Assembly: GCA_017454905.1 (NCBI GenBank)
Contig: JAFTCB010000052.1
Coordinates: 1-57,728 of the forward strand
Reading direction: 5' to 3'
From: Bacteroidales bacterium
GTDB lineage: Bacteria > Bacteroidota > Bacteroidia > Bacteroidales > UBA932
DNA length: 57,728 bases
In this document: positions 1 through 10,000 of the stretch, in pieces
Layout: each line of letters opens with the position of its first letter
Position numbering within the stretch: position 1 is the stretch's first letter
The notes under the pieces: model-generated
Told to the model about the DNA's origin: nothing
Database searches by the model: none
What the model saw: the letters and a program-made list of their open reading frames with translations, nothing else
Position numbers and translations under genes: made by a program

Positions 1-1
1 C

Positions 2-748
2 GAACAGATGGAGATGCAGTTCTTCATCAAGCCGGGCACCGAGCTCGAGTGGTTCGCCAAGTGGAAGGAGAACCGCATGAAATGGCATGTCAACCTCGGC
101 ATGGGCGCGGAGAACTACCGCTTCCACGATCACGAGAAACTGGCCCACTACGCCAATGCCGCCACCGACGTGGAGTTCAACTTCCCCTTCGGCTTCAAGG
201 AACTGGAGGGCATCCACAGCCGCACCAACTTCGACCTGGGCAACCACCAGAAGTTCTCCGGCAAGAAGATCGAGTACTTCGATCCCGAGGAAGGCGCCGC
301 ATACACTCCGTATGTCATCGAGACCTCCATCGGCGTGGACCGCATGGTCCTGGCCGTGCTCTCGCACTCCCTGCACGAGGAGAAACTGGACAACGGCGAG
401 ACCCGCGTCGTGATGAGCATTCCCGCTCCCCTCGCACCGGTCAAGGCCGCGGTCCTGCCGCTCGTCAAGAAGGACGGTCTGCCCGAACTCGCCCAGGAGG
501 TCATGGACCTGCTGAAATACGATTTCAACTGCCAGTACGAAGAGAAAGACAGCATCGGCAAGCGCTATCGCCGTCAGGATGCCATCGGCACGCCGTATTG
601 CATCACTGTCGATCACGAATCGCTCAATGACCGCTGCGTCACCGTGCGCGACCGCGACACGATGGAGCAGCAGCGCGTCCCCATCGACGAACTCCGCGCC
701 CTGATTGACAAGAAAGTCAATCTCAACAACCTCCTGCGTAATCTTTAA
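2..748 (+). CDS. glyS: Glycyl-tRNA synthetase, class II single-chain (5'-truncated by window edge)
   Basis: Charges tRNA-Gly with glycine in the cytoplasm. The open frame enters from the left edge with no start, so only the C-terminal part (about 248 residues) is visible. It holds the end of the class II catalytic core, including a segment reading ETSIGVDRMVLAVL, which is the motif 3 region with its ATP-binding arginine. The anticodon-binding domain follows (roughly the last 110 residues, from APLAPVKAAVLPL). This is the single-polypeptide eukaryote/archaeal-like GlyRS used by Bacteroidetes, not the alpha2beta2 GlyQ/GlyS form. The stop codon overlaps the next start (TAATG), suggesting translational coupling. 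Identification is secure; the true start lies outside the window. Confidence 0.95.
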   Translation, partial: EQMEMQFFIKPGTELEWFAKWKENRMKWHVNLGMGAENYRFHDHEKLAHYANAATDVEFNFPFGFKELEGIHSRTNFDLGNHQKFSGKKIEYFDPEEGAAYTPYVIETSIGVDRMVLAVLSHSLHEEKLDNGETRVVMSIPAPLAPVKAAVLPLVKKDGLPELAQEVMDLLKYDFNCQYEEKDSIGKRYRRQDAIGTPYCITVDHESLNDRCVTVRDRDTMEQQRVPIDELRALIDKKVNLNNLLRNL

Positions 749-1764
749 TGGCGCAGACTTTCACGGACCTGGGCCGGATCGAGGCGATCCGGCAGCTGTT
801 CGAAGGGACGGGATTCCGCCCCTTCGAAGAGCCGCTTTGGTTCGAAGCGAAGCCGCAGGAATGCATCACGACGGCCTCCGCCCTCCTGCTGGAAGGGCTG
901 GATTTCGATCTGGTCTATTTCCCGCTGCGGCACCTGGGCCGCAAGGCGGTGCTCCGCGCGACCGGCGAACTGTATGCCGTGCTGGCGCGTCCCGAGACGC
1001 TGTCCGTGCAGCTGGGGATTTCCGCGAAGCTGGATTTCCCGCAGGTACAGGAACTTTGGAGCGGGGTGGTCGCCGCGGCGAAGGAATTCGGCTATAAGCG
1101 CCTCAGCCTGGACCTGCAGCCGTCCCGCAACGGGCTGACGGTCTCCCTGAGCGCGACCGGTCGTCACAGCGCCGCCGTCTCCGCTTCCCGCCCGAAGGCG
1201 GAATCCAAGGACCTGGTCTGCGTGTCCGGGGCCCTGGGAGCGGCTTTCCTGGGCCTGCAGGTGCTCGAGCGGGAGCGGCTTAAGTTCGACCAGGGAGCGA
1301 CGGACCAGAAGATCCTGGAGCAGTATAAAATGCTTGTCGGCGCCTATCTGCGCCCCGAAATGACGCCGCAGCTGCCGGAACAGTTCGGACAGTCCGGGAT
1401 CACCCCGTCGTTCGGCTACTTCGTGAACCGGGGGCTGGCAGACGCCCTGCTGCGCCTACGGCGCGACAGCGGCTTCGGCGTGAAAGTCTATGCCGACAAG
1501 ATCCCCTTTGAGGGCGGCAGTTTCGCCGTCGGCAAGGAGATGGACCTGGATCCCGTTTCCGCCGCGATGAACGGCGGCGAGGACTGTCAGTTGCTGTTCG
1601 TCATCCCGATTGCGCAGTTCGACCGTTTCCGGAAGGACTTCCAGGCATTCGATATCGTGGGGCATCTCGCGCGTCCGGAAGTCGGTGCCGTGCTGGTCTC
1701 GCCCGACGGGCTGGAGCATCCCGTCTCCGCGCCGGGCTGGTCCGCGGCCGGGCCGGAAGCATAA
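748..1764 (+). CDS. Degenerate ThiL/PurM-superfamily (AIR synthase-related) protein
   Basis: The 338-residue product has the outline of thiamine-monophosphate kinase. A segment FDLVYFPLRHLGRKAV sits where ThiL has its HFDL..PLKHLGYKAV region, and an NGGEDCQLLF motif at about residue 275 matches the ThiL C-terminal substrate loop. The metal/ATP-binding parts are eroded. The N-terminal GDDAA motif is absent, the usual TD before the dimer strand reads TA, and the central GGDTT-type motif is replaced by SLDLQPSRNG. It is therefore probably not an active kinase, though a structural or regulatory role is possible. The start overlaps the glyS stop by one base, so the two are co-transcribed. Superfamily assignment is fairly sure; function is unknown. 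Confidence 0.6.
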   Translation: MAQTFTDLGRIEAIRQLFEGTGFRPFEEPLWFEAKPQECITTASALLLEGLDFDLVYFPLRHLGRKAVLRATGELYAVLARPETLSVQLGISAKLDFPQVQELWSGVVAAAKEFGYKRLSLDLQPSRNGLTVSLSATGRHSAAVSASRPKAESKDLVCVSGALGAAFLGLQVLERERLKFDQGATDQKILEQYKMLVGAYLRPEMTPQLPEQFGQSGITPSFGYFVNRGLADALLRLRRDSGFGVKVYADKIPFEGGSFAVGKEMDLDPVSAAMNGGEDCQLLFVIPIAQFDRFRKDFQAFDIVGHLARPEVGAVLVSPDGLEHPVSAPGWSAAGPEA

Positions 1765-1781
1765 AGATCCGACGGAAAAAG

Positions 1782-1822
1782 AACCGGGGACCGCATCGCG
1801 CGGCCCCCGGTTTCCGGTTTTA
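1782..1822. terminator. Bidirectional hairpin terminator between convergent genes
   Basis: A 12-bp stem with one mismatch pairs 1782-1793 (AACCGGGGACCG) with 1801-1812 (CGGCCCCCGGTT). It is followed on the plus strand by a weak T-rich tail (TTCCGGTTTT). It lies between the convergent ThiL-like and GH43 genes. Confidence 0.55.
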
Positions 1823-1835
1823 GTACAGTTTATGT

Positions 1836-2834
1836 TTATTCGTCGAGGCCTTCGATCGTCTCGATCGTACCGTCCTCGCGATAAGTCAGTTCGCAGACCT
1901 TGAGGCTGCGCAGGCGGTTGATGCCCTTGGAAGGGACGCTGTCGTGGTGGAACAGCCACCATTTGCCGCCGAATTCGACGATGGAATGGTGCGTGGTCCA
2001 GCCGCAGACCGGCGTGAGGATGACGCCCTTGTAGGTGAAAGGCCCGTAAGGGTTGTCGCCAATGGCGTAGCAGAGCTTGTGGGTGTCGCCGGTGGAGTAG
2101 CTGAAGTAGTATTTTCCCTTGTATTTGTGCATCCAGCTGGCCTCGAAGAAGCGGCGCTCGTTGTCCTCCACGGGGATGGGCTTGCCGTTCTCGTCCAGCA
2201 GGACGACGGGCTTGGGATCTTCGGCGAACTGGAGCATGTCCTTGCTGAGTTTCACGACGCGGCCCGGGATGGCGGGCTGGCCGTCGGCGGGATACGAAGT
2301 GCCGCAGTCCTTGGCGAGGTTGTCCTCGTAGCGCTGGAGCTGTCCGCCCCAGATGCCGCCGAAGTACATGTAGTACTCGTCGTCCGCATCGTCGTGCAGG
2401 ACGGCCATATCGATCGAATAGCTGCCGCGGATCGGGTCGGGCATGGCCTTGAACGGGCCTGCAGGTCCGTCGGAGACGGCTACGCCGCAGCGGAAGATGT
2501 CGGTCTTGTCCTTGGCCGGGAAATACATGTAATAGCGCCCGTCGCGCCCCTTTACGACGTCGCAGTCCCACAGCTGGCGGCGCGCCCAGGGGACGTCCTT
2601 AATGTCGAGCACATTGCCCCAGTCCTTGACGGGGGAAGTCAGCGGGTCGCTTCCTTCGATGGAGAGGACGTGGTAGTCCTTCATGTCGTATTCGCTGCCG
2701 AAATCATCGTCCGGTGCGGCGGATTCCCAGTCATGGGAAGGATAGATGTAAATCTTGCCGTCAAACACGTGCACGGACGGGTCGGCCATATAGTCCTCCG
2801 GGAAGAGGTAGCGTTTCTGGACTTTCTTTGCCAT
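1836..2834 (-). CDS. Glycoside hydrolase family 43, cytoplasmic (beta-xylosidase / arabinofuranosidase type)
   Basis: Five-bladed propeller glycosidase of 332 residues acting on xylosides or arabinosides. The three acidic residues expected of GH43 are visible: D18 in ADPSV (general base), D142 in SIDMAVL (pKa modulator) and E231 in FFEASW (general acid). There is no signal peptide, so it should act in the cytoplasm on oligosaccharides brought in by the GPH symporter encoded 8 bp upstream in the same operon. The locus, with two alpha-glucuronidases and SusC/D, points to xylan-derived xylo-oligosaccharides. GH43 also covers arabinofuranosidases, and the exact specificity cannot be read from sequence alone. 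Family assignment is confident. Confidence 0.88.
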   Translation of the reverse strand: MAKKVQKRYLFPEDYMADPSVHVFDGKIYIYPSHDWESAAPDDDFGSEYDMKDYHVLSIEGSDPLTSPVKDWGNVLDIKDVPWARRQLWDCDVVKGRDGRYYMYFPAKDKTDIFRCGVAVSDGPAGPFKAMPDPIRGSYSIDMAVLHDDADDEYYMYFGGIWGGQLQRYEDNLAKDCGTSYPADGQPAIPGRVVKLSKDMLQFAEDPKPVVLLDENGKPIPVEDNERRFFEASWMHKYKGKYYFSYSTGDTHKLCYAIGDNPYGPFTYKGVILTPVCGWTTHHSIVEFGGKWWLFHHDSVPSKGINRLRSLKVCELTYREDGTIETIEGLDE

Positions 2835-2842
2835 ATCGGTTA

Positions 2843-4276
2843 TTATGCTTTGAGGTTTCTTTCTTCGATTGCGTGGTTGATTTCATCCATCTTCTCGTCG
2901 CTGAGTTCATACTTGCTGATGATGAACATCGCGAGGACCAGCAGGACGGCCGGGATCACGCAGACCAGCCAGAGGATGCCCTGCTCGGCGAGCGGGGTCT
3001 GCTGGGCGGCGTCGGCGTTGAAGCCGACCCAGGCGAGCACGAGGCCCGGAACGACGCCGCCCAGCGCCATGCCGGCCTTGAAGAAGATGCCCGTGAGGGC
3101 GTTGACGATGCCGGCGATGCGTTTGCCGGTGGTGTATTCGCCGTAGGCGATGACCTCCGGGACCAGGGCCCACATGTAGCCGGTGGCGGTGATGATGCCC
3201 GTGCTCTTGACGAACTGGGCGATGCACAGCAGGACGAAATTGCTCTTGGTCGCGGGGATGGACACGAAGGTGTACATCAGCGCCATGCCGAGGATGGCGA
3301 CGCCCAGGAAGAGGTAGAACATGCCTTTCTTGCCGATCTTGCGCTTGATGGCGGGGACCAGCGGCATGAAGATGAAGGCGGGGATGGTGCCGAGCCACAT
3401 GAACAGCGTGGTCAGCAGCGGCGTAGCGCCGACGTTGTAGGTCATGAAGTAGGAATCCGCCGCATTGCCGACGCTCATCATGGCGAATGCGGTGATGAAG
3501 AAGAAGGCCAGCACGCGCAGGGGCTTGTTGCGGAGGAATTCCATCCACAGGTCGCTCACCTTGACGTTGGCGGCTTCTTTCTGGTCCATCACGACCCGCT
3601 CCTTGCACTGCGAGAAGCAGAAGAACAGCAGGGCCAGGCCGGCCAGCGCGAAAATGGTCATCGTGATGAACCAGGCCGGAGCGGCTTCCGGCGTGTTGTA
3701 CACGGCCACTTCCTTCCCCGTCGCCGGATCCAGCACCTTCGGGGCGAAGATGGCGATGATGATCGGCAGGGACTTGACGCACAGGGCGCCCAGGTTGGCC
3801 ATGAACATGCGCGTGGAGGTCAGGATGGTGATCTCGTTGGTGTCCCGCGTCAGCGAGGCGTTCAGGGCGCCGTAAGGGACGTTGACGAGGGTGTAGCACA
3901 TCGACATGCCGACATAGGTGATGTAAGCGTAGAGGAGCGAGCCGCTGAAGCCGTTCCAGAAGCAGAGGATGGCCAGGCCGACGAGCGGAATACCGCCCAG
4001 GACCAGCCAGGAGCGGTATTTGCCCCATTTCGGGTTGCCCTTGTCCACGATGGTTCCCACGATGGGATCCCACAGGACGTCGACAAGGCGGACGATCAGG
4101 AACATCAGGGCCGCCGCACCGGGCTTCAGCCCGAAGACGTTGGTGTAGAAGAAGAGCAGCCAGATGCTGATGGTCTGGTAGATGAGGTTCTGCGCCATGT
4201 CGCCGGCGCCGAACCCGATACGTTGCATCCAGGATAATTTGTAGAAGCCTTTGGCTTCCGTTGCAGATGTTGCCAT
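2843..4276 (-). CDS. GPH-family sugar:cation symporter (MFS fold)
   Basis: Inner-membrane importer of 477 residues with about 12 hydrophobic segments. The N-terminus (SWMQRIGFGAGDMAQN) and the loop DPIVGTIVDKGNPKWGKYR, just after the second transmembrane helix, are hallmarks of the glycoside-pentoside-hexuronide family (XynT, MelB, GusB relatives). In this locus it most likely carries xylo-oligosaccharides or (methyl)glucuronic-acid products from periplasm to cytoplasm, coupled to H+ or Na+. It is the first gene of a two-gene operon with GH43, 8 bp downstream. A TAAATTTG box 34 bp before the start provides its promoter. The substrate is inferred from neighbours. Confidence 0.9.
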   Translation of the reverse strand: MATSATEAKGFYKLSWMQRIGFGAGDMAQNLIYQTISIWLLFFYTNVFGLKPGAAALMFLIVRLVDVLWDPIVGTIVDKGNPKWGKYRSWLVLGGIPLVGLAILCFWNGFSGSLLYAYITYVGMSMCYTLVNVPYGALNASLTRDTNEITILTSTRMFMANLGALCVKSLPIIIAIFAPKVLDPATGKEVAVYNTPEAAPAWFITMTIFALAGLALLFFCFSQCKERVVMDQKEAANVKVSDLWMEFLRNKPLRVLAFFFITAFAMMSVGNAADSYFMTYNVGATPLLTTLFMWLGTIPAFIFMPLVPAIKRKIGKKGMFYLFLGVAILGMALMYTFVSIPATKSNFVLLCIAQFVKSTGIITATGYMWALVPEVIAYGEYTTGKRIAGIVNALTGIFFKAGMALGGVVPGLVLAWVGFNADAAQQTPLAEQGILWLVCVIPAVLLVLAMFIISKYELSDEKMDEINHAIEERNLKA

Positions 4277-4309
4277 GGGTTATGTTTTATCGTTATTCTC
4301 TCAGGTTAA

Positions 4310-4317
4310 CAAATTTA
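4310..4317 (-). promoter_or_regulatory. Bacteroidetes -7 box of the symporter-GH43 operon
   Basis: TAAATTTG on the minus strand matches the TAnnTTTG consensus and sits 33 nt before the ATG at 4276. No clear TTTG -33 element is seen, which fits an activator-dependent promoter. Confidence 0.6.
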
Positions 4318-4344
4318 CTCCTTATCAGGCTGCCCTCCTGCCGG

Positions 4345-4374
4345 GAATGATTCAAAAAATGGCAAGAATCATTC
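4345..4374. repeat. Inverted repeat at the 3' end of the GH115 gene
   Basis: A perfect 9-bp inverted repeat, GAATGATTC at 4345-4353 and GAATCATTC at 4366-4374, overlaps the GH115 stop codon. There is no T-run, so it is either a weak 3'-end stabilising hairpin or a regulator site upstream of the symporter promoter. Confidence 0.4.
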
Positions 4375-6909
4375 AGCGGACGCGCGGACCGCCGGAGATT
4401 CTTCTCCGAAAAGGAAGCGCGGAGTGTATCCTCCGTAGTCGACGACGACCTTCTCAAAGACGATTCCCGGGTCCAGCGGGCGCAGTTCCAACTGCACCCG
4501 GCCGCCGGTCGCCGGAAACTCGGAAACCGTTTCCACGACGCGCCGGGCGACGGTCGGATAATAGACGGAATAGATGTTCTGCGGGTCCTCGTTGAGCCGG
4601 GCGTTGAAGTGCTGGGTCTGCTTCGCGTCGCCCAGGACGACTTCATAGCGGTGTCCGGTGTTGTTGAAGGCCAGGGTGGACTTGGTGATGACGTGCACCT
4701 TGACGGAGGACGTGCCGGCCGGCAGTTCGATGCGGTAGCGGAGCGCCGCCCCTTCCGCGGGCTCCGTGTAGGGCATCAGGGCCACGCCGCTGAGCGTCCG
4801 TCCCATATACGGGATGACGGTCCAGCGGGTGTCTCCGGCGGGCTGTGCGGTGCTGAAATGCTCCGCTTCGATGGCGGTGAAGCCGCGCGGATCCGCGGCG
4901 AAACGGAACCCGCCGGGCGCCACGGCGCCGATGCGCTTCACCTCGGGCATCCGGTCGGCGGGGAAATTGTCGTTCCAGGAGAAATAGCCGATGTGCTTCT
5001 GCGTCATCATCCCGTCCCATTTTCCGCCGGACATCTCCTTGTTGTACTGCTCCATCAGGAAGGCGTCGCGCTTAAAGCATTGCTCCACCCGGTCCGCCCA
5101 GCGGTCCGCGGCCGGGTCCCCTTTGGAGAACAGGTCGTGGTTCATCGCCTGCGCGTAATACATTTCGTACAGGTTGGAAAGCGCCTGCACCGGGAAGAGG
5201 ACCAGCTGCCGGTAGGCGTCCCGCGCTTCGGGCGCAATAGAGAGGAACTGCCGCAGGGCTTCCGCCTCCAGCCGGGCGAAATCGTCGCTGACGCGCCGGA
5301 ATTCGCCGGAGGCGAGGTCGTAGGTGGTGCGGTCCATCATTTCGGCCGTCGTGCGGCCGCTGTATTTGCTGTACAGGTTCAGGATGCGGGCGGCTTCGTC
5401 TGCCTGCTCCTCTCCGAAAGCGCGGGCGCAGAAGGCGCGGGTATGGTCCAGGAGGTTCTCCGCCGTGAAGGCTTCCGGGGTGCGGGCCATGGCGAGGAAG
5501 AGGTCGATGGGATACTCCATCGGCTTGAGGTCGCCGACATTGAGCACCCAGAGTTTCTCCACACCGTAGGCGTAGGTCAGCTGCAACTGCTCCCACATGT
5601 TCTGGATGGGGGTCACGTTGAGCCACTTGGAATTGCGCGGGGCGCCCACGTAGTCCACATGGTAATAGATGCCCCAGCCGCCCTTGCGCGAGCGTTCCGC
5701 GGCGGTGGGCAGCTTGCGGACGTCGCCCCAGTTGTCGTCGCTGAGCAGGATGGTCACGTCGTCGGGGACGCGCAGCCCGAGGTCATAGTACTGCTGCACC
5801 TCCTTGTAGAGGGCCCAGACCTGGGGGCGCTCCTCGGCCGGCCGCCCGGTCTCGCGCCGGATGATCTTGCGCTGATTGGCGATGATGCTCTCCAGCAGCT
5901 TGATGTACTCCGCTTCGTGGCCTTCCTTGCCCAGGGCGGCATCGCCGTCTCCGCGCATGCCGATGGTGATCAGGTCCCCGGTCCCGGCGGCCCGCCGCAC
6001 GCCTTCGGCGAAGAAGCGGTCGAGGACCTTGCGGTTGCGCTGGTAGTCCCAGGGGCCTTCCGCGCCGTTCTTTCGCACCCACTCCTGGTGGTTGCGCGCC
6101 ATGGGCTCATGATGCGAGGTGCCCATGATGATGCCCATCTCGTCGGCGGTGCGGCTGTTCTGAGGGTCGTCCGCATAGAACGCCCAGCCCCACATCGCCG
6201 GCCACATGAAATTGGCACGCAGGCGCAGCAACAATTCGAAAACGCGCGCGTAGAAACGGTGGTCGCCGTAGTCGGTGCCGTAGGTGTTCTTGACCCAGGA
6301 GGTCAGGCAAGGGGCCTCGTCGTTCAGGAAGATGCCCCGGTAGCGGACCGCCGGCTGCGGGGCGGTGTACGTCCCCGCGGCGAGCGAGAGGTTCTCCTGA
6401 TGCCGTACGGGCACGTCCGCCCAGTCGTACCAGGGCGAGACGCCGATCTGCTCGGAGATCTCGTAAAGGCCGTAGATGGTGCCGCGCATGTCTGCGCCCA
6501 CGATGACCAGGGCGTCATCATAGCCCGGCACCAGCCGGCCCAGGGTGGAAATGAAATAACTCTCATATTGTCCTTGCAGGACGGAGAGGTCGATGATACC
6601 TTCCGCGGCGAGTTTGCGGATCAGCGGACTGTCCGGCGATCCGGCCAGGATGGCGCGGGAGCCCGCCTCCGGGGCGGACGTCCCGCATACGCGCGCGAAA
6701 TCGGCGCGCAGCGTCGCTGCGGCAATCTGGATACCCCGGGCATCCGAAGGGTCCGTGACCACGGCGGCGGGAAGCCCGTCCGCGATCAGCGGGAAGGCGC
6801 CCGGTGTCTGCCGGGGCTCCGTGATGCCGGGAAAGTCAATGGCAGCTGCAGGAAGGGAAAGCAACAATGCGGCCAGCAGGCCGGGGAGAAAAAGAAGGTG
6901 GTCCATCAT
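4369..6909 (-). CDS. Glycoside hydrolase family 115 alpha-glucuronidase, secreted
   Basis: Removes (4-O-methyl)-glucuronic acid from internal or terminal xylose residues of glucuronoxylan. The 846-residue product shows long stretches typical of GH115: SPWYDWADVPVR, YRGIFLNDEAP, ANFMWPAMWGWAF, GTSHHEPMARN, and LSDDNWGDVRKLP. A C-terminal beta-sandwich contains GPH-unrelated but GH115-typical sequence such as GFTAIEAEHF. The chosen start gives a good type I signal peptide (MMDHLLFLPGLLAALLLSLP). The longer open frame from 6984 begins upstream of the TACTTTTG promoter box, so it is unlikely to be translated. The enzyme is periplasmic or outer-membrane associated. It complements the GH67 enzyme in the same locus, which favours terminal substitutions. 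Confidence 0.92.
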   Translation of the reverse strand: MMDHLLFLPGLLAALLLSLPAAAIDFPGITEPRQTPGAFPLIADGLPAAVVTDPSDARGIQIAAATLRADFARVCGTSAPEAGSRAILAGSPDSPLIRKLAAEGIIDLSVLQGQYESYFISTLGRLVPGYDDALVIVGADMRGTIYGLYEISEQIGVSPWYDWADVPVRHQENLSLAAGTYTAPQPAVRYRGIFLNDEAPCLTSWVKNTYGTDYGDHRFYARVFELLLRLRANFMWPAMWGWAFYADDPQNSRTADEMGIIMGTSHHEPMARNHQEWVRKNGAEGPWDYQRNRKVLDRFFAEGVRRAAGTGDLITIGMRGDGDAALGKEGHEAEYIKLLESIIANQRKIIRRETGRPAEERPQVWALYKEVQQYYDLGLRVPDDVTILLSDDNWGDVRKLPTAAERSRKGGWGIYYHVDYVGAPRNSKWLNVTPIQNMWEQLQLTYAYGVEKLWVLNVGDLKPMEYPIDLFLAMARTPEAFTAENLLDHTRAFCARAFGEEQADEAARILNLYSKYSGRTTAEMMDRTTYDLASGEFRRVSDDFARLEAEALRQFLSIAPEARDAYRQLVLFPVQALSNLYEMYYAQAMNHDLFSKGDPAADRWADRVEQCFKRDAFLMEQYNKEMSGGKWDGMMTQKHIGYFSWNDNFPADRMPEVKRIGAVAPGGFRFAADPRGFTAIEAEHFSTAQPAGDTRWTVIPYMGRTLSGVALMPYTEPAEGAALRYRIELPAGTSSVKVHVITKSTLAFNNTGHRYEVVLGDAKQTQHFNARLNEDPQNIYSVYYPTVARRVVETVSEFPATGGRVQLELRPLDPGIVFEKVVVDYGGYTPRFLFGEESPAVRASAE

Positions 6910-6938
6910 AAACGGGGCGGGTTTTGGTACTTGCTGCA

Positions 6939-6946
6939 CAAAAGTA
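6939..6946 (-). promoter_or_regulatory. -7 box of the GH115 gene
   Basis: TACTTTTG on the minus strand matches TAnnTTTG, 29 nt before the ATG at 6909. It is embedded in the sequence AAGTAACAATTACC (6942-6955), which resembles the GTTACAAA elements in the HTCS-SusC intergenic region. Confidence 0.6.
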
Positions 6947-7018
6947 ACAATTACCCTTTCGCGTTTGTTCCATTTTAGGACCAAACATTTTCAAATATGT
7001 AACAAGCGGCCCCAGGCG

Positions 7019-10000
7019 CTATTCAAACAGCTTTCTGAGGTTCTCGTCGTCGGGATGGTCCTTGAAACGGGCTACGAATTCGCGCGGCGTCATCCCGTAG
7101 AAGTCCCGGAACGAACTGGAGAAATAGGAATGGGACGCGAAGCCCACGCGGTAGGCGACTTCGGAGACGTTGACCTTGTTGTTGGCGAGCAGGAAGGCCG
7201 CCTGTTTCATCCGGAAAGATTTGATCAGGACGCTCGGCGGGACATTGCCGTTCTCCTTGAGCTTGCGGTTGAGGTGCACCCGGCTGATGCCGACGTCCAT
7301 GCACAGCGCCGAGACGTCGAAATCCGGGTCTTCCAGATGGGTCTGGATGCTCTCCACGATGCGCCGCATGAGTTTCTCGTCCGCTGAGCCCATCTTGATG
7401 CCGGAATAGTCGTACTCCATGGCCGCACCGAATTTCCCGCGGACCGTCTCCCGGGCCGAAATGACCTGGGCGAGGCTGCTGAGCAGCAGTTCGACGGAGA
7501 TTGGTTTGGAGAGGAACTTGTCGGCGCCGCTGTCGCTCGCCTCCTGCTCCTCCTGTTCGCCGTTCTGCCCCGTCAGGATGACGACGGGGATGTGGTTGGT
7601 GGCCGGATTCTGGCGGATTTTGGCGCAGAGTTCGCTTCCGCTCATGCCCGGCATCACCAGGTCGGTGAGGACGGCATCGGGGATGCCCGTGGTGATGAGC
7701 GGCCAGGCGGCTTCCCCGTCAGCGCAGGCCGTCACATTGTACGTAGCGCGCAGCAGGCTGCGGAGGTATTCCCGGGTCTCCGGGTCGTCTTCGACCAGCA
7801 AGATGGATTTCCGGGTCCGGACGGTCTTGTCCTCCCCCGATGCCTCCTGGGCGAAGGTCTCGTCCTCGTGGCTGTCCGGGCGGAGTTCGGTCCCTTTCAC
7901 ATACAGGTCCTTATAGCGGGTGGTCGCGGAGAGTTCTCCGGGCGTCAGATGCGCCTTGCCGGCGGGGACCAGTACCCGGAAGACGACCCCGTCCTCGCGG
8001 TTCTCGGCGCTGATCCGGCCATGGTGCAGCCCGACCAGCATCTTGGTCAGGTTGAGGCCGACGCCGGAGCCGGTGTTGGCGTCATACGGGTGAACCTGCA
8101 CGAAGCGCTCGAAGATGCGGGAGATGTACTCCTCCTCGATCCGGCTGCCGGAGTTGAAGATGTCCACTTCCACGAACTCCCGGATGCCCGGGTCGAGCTG
8201 GCCCGTGTTGGGGACGGGCGCGGAGACCGACAGGTGGATGTTCCCCCCTTCCGGCGTATGCTTGAAGGCGTTGGACAGGATGTTGTAGACGATCTTGTCG
8301 AAGTTGCCCTGGTCCACCCAGAGTTCTTCTTCTTCGTGGGCGGTGGTGAGAGAGAAGCGGATGTCCTTGGTCTGGGCGAGATTGCGGAAGGACTGCATGA
8401 TGTCCTTGATGAAGAAGACGATGTCCGTCTTGCGGAAGTGCATCGGCATCTGTCCGGCGTCGATCTTGCGGATATCCATCAACTGGTCCACCAGGCGGTT
8501 GATGCGCAGGCAGTTGCGGTACATCAGGTTGTAGGTGTCCTTTTGCGCGGGGTCCTGCTCTTTTTCGCGGAGCGTGCGCAGCGGCCCCATGACCAGGGTG
8601 AGCGGGGTGCGGATCTCGTGCGTGAGGTTGGTGAACAGGCCGAGGCGCAGTTCTTTCAGTTCCGCGTCCTGCTTCTGCTCTTCGCGCCGGCGGCGTTGCT
8701 GCCAGGTATTGTGGAGCAGCATGCCGAGGGCGGCGAGCAGGACGAGATAGAGGACATAGGCGCCGCCTTTGCGGTACCAGGGGGCCTCCACCCGGACGGC
8801 GACCGCGTGCTGCGAGAAGTCCTCCGGTGTGCCTTCGAAATAGGCTTTGACCTCCAGGGTGTAGCGGCCCGGGGGGACGTTGGTGTAGGTGGCCGTCCGC
8901 AAGTCCGCCGGGACCTTTTTCCAGTCGCTGTCGAAGCCCTGCAGGCGGTAGGCGTAGACAATCCGGCGGGGGTTGGTGTATTCCGGCACGGAGAATCCGA
9001 CGGAGAAGAGGTCCACCTTGTTGGGAATGTCGATGCGGGTGGCTTCCGAGATGTGCTTGTCGATGAGGTTGACGCTGCCCGGCGTGGGGTCATAGGCGAT
9101 CTCCCGGTCCAGCAGCGTCAGGCGCGAAAGCGAGACCTGCGGCACCTTGTGCGTCCCGCTGTCGACGAGCAGCGGGGAGAAGACGGTGACGCCCGACGTG
9201 CCGCCGAAATACAATTTTCCGGAGGGGGACTTGAATGCGGCGCCGGAGCGGAATTCGTTGCCTTGCAGGCCGTCGGACGCGTGGTAGCTGGTGATGGCGC
9301 CGGTGCCCGCGGAGATCCGCGAGAGGCCGTTGGCCGTGGAGCACCAGACCTCGCCGGACGCAGTGCAGAGGATGTCCCGGATGATGTTGTCCGCGAGGCC
9401 GTCCTTCTCCGTGTACTGCGCGGCCAGGCGTCCGTCTCCGCCTACGTTGAGCATCCCCTCTTCCGTGCCGAACCAGAGGCTGCCGTCCGCTCCGCTGCTG
9501 ATGGCGTAGATGCGCACCGGCGTCTCGTCGGGACGGATGCGGAAGGTCCGCAACTGGCGCTCCTCTGGATCGAAGCATCTGGGGCCGTTGTAGGTGCCGA
9601 CCCAGAGCCGTCCGTCCGCGTCGATGTGCAGGGCGCTGATCCAGCGGCTGTCTTCGTTGACGACCTGTCCTGCGAAAGCCCGGCTGCCGGCATCCACGAG
9701 CGCCAGTCCGGCGCCATAGGTGCCGACATACAGGCAGTCGCGCGCTTCGTCGTACGCGAGGGCGCGGATGCGTTCGGTCCCGAGCCGTCCGTTGTCCTGG
9801 AATTTGTGGACGGTGCCCGCCGGGTCCAGGTAGAAGAGCCCGTCCAGATAGGTGCCGATCCAGAGCGTGCCGTGTTTGTCGCCCCGGACGGCCATGACCG
9901 CGTTGTTGGTCAGGGCGGAGTTCTCCTTGGAATAATGCCGCGGCGGCTTGCGGCCCTCCTGGCAGAAGACCCCGGCGCCGTCCGTTCCCACCCAGAGGCG

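Noticed and set aside
1944-4237. Plus-strand frames of 400 and 507 residues opposite GH43 and the symporter
   Set aside because: Both are antisense shadows; the minus-strand products have clear catalytic residues and GPH signatures.
6910-6984. Extended N-terminus of GH115 starting at 6984
   Set aside because: It would begin upstream of the TACTTTTG promoter box and bury the signal peptide behind 25 charged residues.
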